Positions 12,761-17,654 of a DNA stretch of 17,654 nt are shown one piece after another. This DNA comes from Bacteroidota bacterium (GTDB lineage Bacteria; Bacteroidota; Ignavibacteria; Kapaibacteriales; UBA2268), in the NCBI GenBank assembly GCA_024280675.1, contig JAJRPT010000218.1:1-17654 (forward strand). The letters are read 5' to 3'. Below the pieces are notes generated by a model that saw nothing but the letters and a program-made list of their open reading frames with translations, searched no databases and was not told where the DNA came from. The position numbers and the translations under genes were made by a program. The stretch's first letter is position 1. Each line of letters begins with the position of its first letter.

Positions 12761-14032
12761 ATGAAAGTAACTGCCAAAGAAGCTATGGAGCGTATTAAAT
12801 CAGGCGACAATGTTTATATTCACACAGCCGCCGCCGCACCACAAATATTAATAGAAGCACTCTCCGAATGTGCTTCTTCATTTTCCGATGTGAATATCTA
12901 TCACCTCCATACCGAAGGCACGGCCCGTTATTCCCAACCCGAGTTCAGAGAAAATTTTAATGTCAATTCATTTTTCATTGGCGCAAATGTAAGAACTGCA
13001 ATAAACGATTTAAGAGGCTCATACATTCCAGTATTTTTGTCTGAGGTGCCTGCCTTGTTTAGAAGAAAAATTATCAATCTGGATGTCGCACTTATTTCTG
13101 TTTCACCACCCGATAAACATGGATACTGTTCCCTTGGTGTGTCTGTCGATGCCTCCAAGGCAGCAATGGAAGAGGCTCGTATTGTGATAGCACAAATAAA
13201 CGATAAAATGCCAAGAACTCATGGCGATGGAATTATACATATCAAAAAGATTGATTATTATGTCGAACATTCCCAGGACATTCCAACAGCGAACGCTCAT
13301 CCACTAAGCGATGTTGAGAAGAAAATTGGCGAGAATGTCGTAGAGCTTATCGAAGACGGTGCTACTCTTCAAATGGGTATTGGCGCGATTCCTAACGCCG
13401 TACTGGGTAGTCTTTCTGGGCATAAGAATCTAGGGGTGCATACCGAAATGTTCTCCGATGGAGTCTTGCCACTTCTGGAAAAAGGAATTATAAATGGCTC
13501 GCTAAAGAAAAAACATCCTGGGAAAATGACCGCAACCTTTGCCATTGGAAGCAAGAAGCTCTATGACTTTATCGACGACAATCCCGTTGTTGAAATGCTA
13601 GATTGTGCCTATGTCAATGATACAAAAATTATCAGGACTAATCCAAAAGTTACAGCTATAAACAGTGCGATTGAAATTGACTTGACAGGGCAAATATGTG
13701 CAGATTCTATTGGAACCCGACTATACTCTGGAGTTGGCGGTCAGATGGATTTTATCCGTGGAGCCTCGCTCTCAGAGGGAGGGAAAGCAATAATAGCCCT
13801 GCCATCTGTTACAAGAAGAGGTGAAACTAGGATAGTCCCTTTGCTGAAAAAAGGAGCTGGTGTGGTGACAACAAGAGCCCATGTCCATTATGTGGTGACC
13901 GAATATGGTGTGGCTAATTTATACGGGCAATCAATTAAGCAAAGGCAGAAACTACTCATTGGAATTGCTCATCCCGATAAAAGAGAAACCCTCGAAAAAG
14001 AATTTTATAATCTAATGAAAATGCGAGTTTAA
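12761..14032 (+). CDS. Acetyl-CoA hydrolase/transferase family protein (CoA-transferase)
   Basis: A 423-residue family I-type CoA-transferase of the acetyl-CoA hydrolase/4-hydroxybutyrate CoA-transferase group. The N-terminal half carries LDVALISVSPPDKHGYCSLG. The centre has ATLQMGIGAIPNAVL (201-215) and GVHTEMFSDGVLPLLEKG, in which Glu229 matches the catalytic glutamate that forms the CoA-thioester intermediate in this family. The C-terminal half has RGASLSEGGKAIIALPS, HVHYVVTEYGVANLYG and IAHPDKRE, all typical. It moves CoA between a short-chain acyl-CoA and a free acid such as acetate; the exact substrate (acetate, butyrate, 4-hydroxybutyrate or succinate) cannot be read from sequence. The length is normal. 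It stands alone, with no neighbouring dehydrogenase or mutase to define a pathway. No Shine-Dalgarno sequence is visible; the leader is A-rich (AATAAAAAACT before the ATG). Confidence 0.9.
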   Translation: MKVTAKEAMERIKSGDNVYIHTAAAAPQILIEALSECASSFSDVNIYHLHTEGTARYSQPEFRENFNVNSFFIGANVRTAINDLRGSYIPVFLSEVPALFRRKIINLDVALISVSPPDKHGYCSLGVSVDASKAAMEEARIVIAQINDKMPRTHGDGIIHIKKIDYYVEHSQDIPTANAHPLSDVEKKIGENVVELIEDGATLQMGIGAIPNAVLGSLSGHKNLGVHTEMFSDGVLPLLEKGIINGSLKKKHPGKMTATFAIGSKKLYDFIDDNPVVEMLDCAYVNDTKIIRTNPKVTAINSAIEIDLTGQICADSIGTRLYSGVGGQMDFIRGASLSEGGKAIIALPSVTRRGETRIVPLLKKGAGVVTTRAHVHYVVTEYGVANLYGQSIKQRQKLLIGIAHPDKRETLEKEFYNLMKMRV

Positions 14033-14154
14033 GTCTTTTCCAATTTTATAAAAAGAAACTAAAAGAGCATGAAAGATTAAAATTGTTAAATTGGTAGTTA
14101 GGCTTTTGTCTAAACCACATTTTTTTAATTAAATAAACTAACACAGGAGTTAAT

Positions 14155-15423
14155 ATGAAACTTTCTACCACAATACTTGCTCTAATTATATTGGGCAGCC
14201 TTTCTTTACTTTCTCAAAAAACAGAAGAGCTTAGTTACAAGCCAGGGTACACCGATGACATATTCTTTAGCTTAGAGGAAGCTAGTGCCGTATATGTTTC
14301 AAATTCAGACTGGGATATTGCGCTTTCTGCGTCTGGCCAGGGTGCGGCGGGTTCTACTATCTTAATAAACGAAACCTATCACACCCTTTACTCTGTGCCA
14401 AGTCTAAGTGTGTCGCAGTGGGATGAGGTTGATATATCAAACATTGGAGTGTGGAAACCACTCTACAACATCAAAAAATCATGGACAGACGGTGCTTTCA
14501 ATCTTGACCGTGGTGGACTCAGTGAGTGGGACTTTGGCTGGGGCGAGATAAATGTTGAGAGTGGGCGGTACCAAACCCAAGGCGACTCGATTTATGTTAT
14601 TGAGTTTGAAGACGGTAGCTATAAAAAGCTCAGAATCGATACGCTTGTTTCTTCTGTCTGGACCCTCACCTACGCCGACATTGATGGCTCCAACGAAGTA
14701 ACTTTGTCAATTTCAAAGAAAGATTACCCGAACAAGAATTTTATTTATGTTTCAATGAAGAACAAGCAAGTCATCGACCGTGAGCCAGTTAATTCTTCAT
14801 GGGATCTTCTTTTCACTCGCTACAGGAAATATATTGATGGGATGGGAATGTTCCCGACGGCTGCTTGTTTGTCCAATAATAACATATCTATTGCGAAAGT
14901 TGAAAACATTGGCTATGGCGGAATCGACGAGGCTAGCACTGAGTTTTCCGAAGACATTGACCTAATTGGCTCAACATTTAAAGCACTTGAGAGTAGCACT
15001 TGGTATGTTTTCTATGATGTATATTTTATAAAGAAAAGCACTGTAATTGACGGAAATGAAAAAGAGCAAATTTTTAAACTTGCATTTGAATCTTTTGAAG
15101 GGACAAGCACGGGGAATTTCTCTTTTAAGCACGAGGCTTTGATTACAAGTCTCGATGATTTGGGCAATGCAAACAATAATATATTGCTTTATCCAAACCC
15201 AGCAGAAAACAATGTGAATCTGGTTTTAAATAATACAGAAGCTGGTTGGATGCACATTGAAATATTTTCGCTTAGCGGTGAGCTAGTCAAAGAATTTAGT
15301 GTGGAGTCTGGCGGAATGTTCCAAGCCAAAAATATTAATATTTCTGAGTTGAGTTCTGGTGCTTATATTTTGCAATACAAGATAAACAATACTAGCAACC
15401 GGGTTAAATTGATGGTAAAATAA
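14155..15423 (+). CDS. T9SS-exported protein with two HmuY-like repeats
   Basis: A 422-residue secreted protein. A signal peptide (about 1-20, MKLSTTILALIILGSLSLLS) takes it to the periplasm, and a C-terminal type A sorting domain (about 343-422: ILLYPNPAENNVNL, IEIFSLSGELVKEF, ISELSSGAYILQYK, VKLMVK) directs export by the type IX system. Between them are two related segments. The first (about 27-185) reads DIFFSLEEASAVYVSNSDWD and later SIYVIEFEDGSYKKLRI; the second (about 195-330) reads FIYVSMKNKQVIDREPVNSS with WDLLFTRY and later YDVYFI..IFKLAFESFEG. This pattern (F-S-x..WD-hydrophobic followed by Y-V..DG..K-hydrophobic) resembles HmuY, the heme-binding hemophore of Porphyromonas. I cannot point to heme-ligand residues, so heme binding is only a possibility. 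AGGAG 7 bp before the ATG is one of the few good Shine-Dalgarno sequences here. A strong hairpin terminator follows, suggesting a single-gene unit. Confidence 0.8.
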   Translation: MKLSTTILALIILGSLSLLSQKTEELSYKPGYTDDIFFSLEEASAVYVSNSDWDIALSASGQGAAGSTILINETYHTLYSVPSLSVSQWDEVDISNIGVWKPLYNIKKSWTDGAFNLDRGGLSEWDFGWGEINVESGRYQTQGDSIYVIEFEDGSYKKLRIDTLVSSVWTLTYADIDGSNEVTLSISKKDYPNKNFIYVSMKNKQVIDREPVNSSWDLLFTRYRKYIDGMGMFPTAACLSNNNISIAKVENIGYGGIDEASTEFSEDIDLIGSTFKALESSTWYVFYDVYFIKKSTVIDGNEKEQIFKLAFESFEGTSTGNFSFKHEALITSLDDLGNANNNILLYPNPAENNVNLVLNNTEAGWMHIEIFSLSGELVKEFSVESGGMFQAKNINISELSSGAYILQYKINNTSNRVKLMVK

Positions 15424-15427
15424 AATG

Positions 15428-15468
15428 AGATGTCACAATTATCACAAAATTGCCATCTAAGATTTTTT
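15428..15468 (+). terminator. Intrinsic terminator after the HmuY-like gene
   Basis: An outer stem AGATG/CATCT (15428-15432 with 15454-15458) and an inner stem CAATT/AATTG (15436-15440 with 15448-15452) close a 7-base loop, with a small asymmetric internal loop. T6 follows at 15463-15468. It lies 5 bp after the stop. Confidence 0.65.
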
Positions 15469-15632
15469 GGAACAACTTGCCTGTCCAAGAAGAATCAAAT
15501 TCATGGTGATTTTTGCTCAGATTAAATTGATTTCATGTTTGGCATGATTTTTCATATAATATATATTGCTTTCTTTCGCCTTTAATTATCATCTATTATT
15601 GGTTATAATTGACAGGTATAGAATATTTTTAT

Positions 15633-16892
15633 ATGCAACAAATGTCAGACACTTCAAACATATCATTTCCCAGCTCTCCGATAAGGGTTAATGCTGAGAC
15701 TAATTCAAAGAATTATTACCAGCATCAGCCCCCTTTGAAGAAAAAAAATAAACGAGGTGCAAAGCTCAGGGTGGGCGAGATTGTTCGGGCAACTATAGGG
15801 GATAGGATTGACTCAGAATTTGCATTTGTGCAAATCCCCACTGGCACATTCAAAGCCAAGATTACTCAGAATCTCAGACGCAATGATTCTCTTCTTTTCA
15901 AGGTAATAGAAAGCAATCCTCAACTTATTCTAAAGGTTTATGAGGTATCGACTGGAGCTAAAAACAACTCGACTGACCCACTGGAACTTTTGAGAATGCT
16001 GGATGTAGTAGATGATAATTTTCATTTGAATCTGATTAATAAGCTGATTGAAAAACGTAACTCTATTCGTAGGGACGATTTGCTTGAGTTGGTCAAGACT
16101 TGCACTCTAGTGGACGAACACTCAAGCCATGACATTCGCCAAGAAGAGGTGTTTGACCTGATAATAGAAATGCAGGACGGCAAACTTCCGCTCAGTATAA
16201 ATCTTATTAAAAAACTTCTTCCACTGTATGTGAGTGAGGATAAAATATCTGAGGGACTCAATCTCATTTTTGATTTTGTCAATCAAGACAAGTCAAATAA
16301 GTATCAGAAGTTGAGCGAACTCTTTGCAGACATTGAACAAAATAGTTACAGGAAAAATAATATATTCAAAATGTCGCTTGGTGACTCTGATTCTTTTTAT
16401 TCTGAGATTAAAGCACTGCTGTCTTCCTCAGATGTCGAACAAAAGCGACTTAGAGAAAGTCTGCATTTGATTTCAGACCTCATACCGTCGCTTGGGCTTT
16501 GGAATATTATTTCATTTACCAGAAAAATCCCTCTTCAGTATTTCATTCCATATTTTTTCGAGGGGGATTACTATATCATTAGGGTCAAACAAAGGCTAAT
16601 CGCCAGCGGGAAAGATGACCCTGTGAGTTTCTACTTTTCTATGCCTTATGGTTCCTCTGGTCAGGTTAGGGCAAGGGTGAGTGCATTTCAAAATCAGTTA
16701 AAGGTATATCTGGTGGCTGCCAATGATAAAATATTAAATGCCCTCTCAGAGTACCAATCTGAGCTGAAAGAGTCTTTGGATCAAGAGAATGTTGGTGTGC
16801 TGGAATTCCAACTGTCTTTGGATGAAATTCGGGATGAGTTAAGTGATATTAACACCACTCACTCCGGAGATCATTTCACCATTGTTGTGTAG
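15633..16892 (+). CDS. FliK-like flagellar hook-length control protein (tentative)
   Basis: A 419-residue protein with the layout of distant FliK homologues. After a basic, low-complexity N-terminus (PPLKKKNKRG) comes a small beta-rich segment (about 44-105, KLRVGEIVRATIG, FAFVQIPTGTFKAKI, NPQLILKVYEV). This resembles the repeated 'G-x-V-A-x-V-LP-G..L-V' domain found in many FliK proteins. A helical middle region follows. The end (about 315-395, YYIIRVKQRL, PVSFYFSMPYGSSGQVRARV, LKVYLVAANDKILNAL) has the pattern of the FliK C-terminal switch domain: a sheet strand with 'pG-x-v-x-v' and then 'v-x-f-x-a'. If correct, it is exported through the flagellar type III apparatus and sets hook length. 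I took the ATG at 15633; an ATG at 15642 and a TTG at 15609 are alternatives, and none has a Shine-Dalgarno sequence. No other flagellar gene is evident here. Confidence 0.55.
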   Translation: MQQMSDTSNISFPSSPIRVNAETNSKNYYQHQPPLKKKNKRGAKLRVGEIVRATIGDRIDSEFAFVQIPTGTFKAKITQNLRRNDSLLFKVIESNPQLILKVYEVSTGAKNNSTDPLELLRMLDVVDDNFHLNLINKLIEKRNSIRRDDLLELVKTCTLVDEHSSHDIRQEEVFDLIIEMQDGKLPLSINLIKKLLPLYVSEDKISEGLNLIFDFVNQDKSNKYQKLSELFADIEQNSYRKNNIFKMSLGDSDSFYSEIKALLSSSDVEQKRLRESLHLISDLIPSLGLWNIISFTRKIPLQYFIPYFFEGDYYIIRVKQRLIASGKDDPVSFYFSMPYGSSGQVRARVSAFQNQLKVYLVAANDKILNALSEYQSELKESLDQENVGVLEFQLSLDEIRDELSDINTTHSGDHFTIVV

Positions 16893-16925
16893 ATTTTTAT
16901 TATTAGATTTGCCCCCCACATCCAA

Positions 16926-17654
16926 TCAGAAGAAATTAATTATCCCGACCAGAATCACACCAATGATTGCAATAATGCTCATCATAAGCGAAAGTAAATT
17001 TTTCCGTGAATCTGCTTCATTGGTCTCGTTCATTGATTCTATCTGTTCTTTTAGCATTTTGATAAGTTCGTGATCGCTCATTTCCTTGCCCTGCTCACCA
17101 TCTCCAAATGGAGTATCAAAATCGAAGGCCGAATCGTCATAATTGCCTTCGCCTGCGTCAAAGCCTTCTTCCATTTCTGCGTGAACTTCGGCGGGTCTTG
17201 AGCTTGAGGACATTGGAGCCGAAGCAACGGAACCTAGTTTATCATTAACTTTTGCCACAAGATTGTCTAGTGTTTTAGACATTTTTGGGACTTCGACCTC
17301 AAGCTCTTGAACTTTTTGAATCAGCGGTTTGAAATAATTTGAGACATCTGCTTTAACTTCAGTGATTGAGTTATAAACATAATCAATCTCGCCTGCTAGT
17401 TTTTTGACATCTCCTTTTGTGCTTGCGTCAATCATGTAGATACGCTTTTCAAATATTTTCATGTTCTTGTCAATATTTACAAGATGTCGTGTAACTTTCT
17501 GCTCAACTTTGGTAATTTCTTCATCAAGGACAGTGTTTAGCTTTCCTTTTATATTAGTGATTACTTTATCTAGCTGACCATCAGCCTTTGTGTTGAACTC
17601 CACAAGTGAGTTGCTGAGATCGATTGTCTGATCTTTTATATCGTCTCTTAGGTC
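16926..17654 (-). CDS. Coiled-coil, tail-anchored membrane protein (5' end beyond the window)
   Basis: I do not recognise the family. The minus-strand frame is open from the stop at 16926 to the right edge, 242 residues. The only possible internal start is a GTG at 17603, but residues before it (DLRDDIKDQTIDLSNSLVEF) continue the same heptad-like pattern, so the gene very probably begins outside the window. The order from the N-terminal side is a long amphipathic coiled-coil region (KVITNIKGKLNTVLDEEITK through LDNLVAKVNDKLGS), an Ala/Ser/Pro-rich linker, a strongly acidic segment (EMEEGFDAGEG, DDSAFDFDTPFGDGEQG), a short helix (SDHELIKMLKEQIESMNE), and finally a hydrophobic C-terminal segment (LLSLMMSIIAIIGVILVGII) with only two residues after it. 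This is a tail-anchor topology with a cytoplasmic coiled coil. It converges on the FliK-like gene with a 33-bp gap. Confidence 0.75.
   Translation of the reverse strand, partial: DLRDDIKDQTIDLSNSLVEFNTKADGQLDKVITNIKGKLNTVLDEEITKVEQKVTRHLVNIDKNMKIFEKRIYMIDASTKGDVKKLAGEIDYVYNSITEVKADVSNYFKPLIQKVQELEVEVPKMSKTLDNLVAKVNDKLGSVASAPMSSSSRPAEVHAEMEEGFDAGEGNYDDSAFDFDTPFGDGEQGKEMSDHELIKMLKEQIESMNETNEADSRKNLLSLMMSIIAIIGVILVGIINFF

Noticed and set aside
17603..17603. GTG at 17603 as the start of the coiled-coil gene
   Set aside because: The frame continues open to the window edge with the same coiled-coil pattern, so the GTG is most likely an internal valine.

Overview
The window is chromosomal DNA from an AT-rich bacterium of the Bacteroidota/Chlorobi (FCB) superphylum. 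The main reasons are a secreted protein with a C-terminal type IX secretion sorting domain (14155-15423), several intergenic TAnnTTTG promoter boxes of the Bacteroidota type, and A-rich translation starts with few Shine-Dalgarno sequences. A FliK-like protein and an NtrC-type sigma-54 activator suggest a flagellated Ignavibacteria/Kapabacteria-like lineage, but this last placement is inference. Most genes are housekeeping genes, and no integrase, transposase, tRNA, rRNA or CRISPR array was seen.

Layout. On the minus strand, 1-3829 holds gltX (glutamyl-tRNA synthetase), a putative lipoprotein, an NtrC-family response regulator and a further partial gene that runs off the left edge; the first three are tightly packed like an operon. 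On the plus strand, 4019-5963 holds fetA-fetB (a two-gene ABC transporter of the iron-export family) and dut (dUTPase). A secreted TPR protein (minus) is divergent from aspS (plus, aspartyl-tRNA synthetase). A dinD homologue follows aspS, and then comes a displaced second copy of the aspS 3' end. Beyond it, on the minus strand, lie a small putative secreted protein and a glycerophosphodiester phosphodiesterase. On the plus strand follow comM, an acetyl-CoA hydrolase/transferase-family enzyme, a T9SS-exported HmuY-like protein and a FliK-like protein. The right edge cuts a minus-strand gene for a coiled-coil, tail-anchored protein.

The most notable feature is at 8523-9875. The last 64 or so codons of aspS, including class II motif 3, occur twice, 1128 bp apart, on either side of a solitary, AT-rich dinD gene that begins 88 bp after the aspS stop and ends 5 bp before the second copy. 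All five base differences in the 191-bp aligned block are synonymous. Both copies therefore appear to have come from functional aspS alleles, as if a dinD-bearing unit arrived with its own aspS 3' end, restored the gene and displaced the resident 3' end. No recombinase or terminal inverted repeats accompany it. This resembles 3'-end-restoring genomic islands, or insertion with long target duplication as known for some restriction-modification genes, but here with a single dinD gene as cargo.

The remaining genes do not form one obvious pathway. Possible themes are metal or heme handling (FetAB, HmuY-like protein) and DNA metabolism (Dut, DinD, ComM), but these genes are not clustered.
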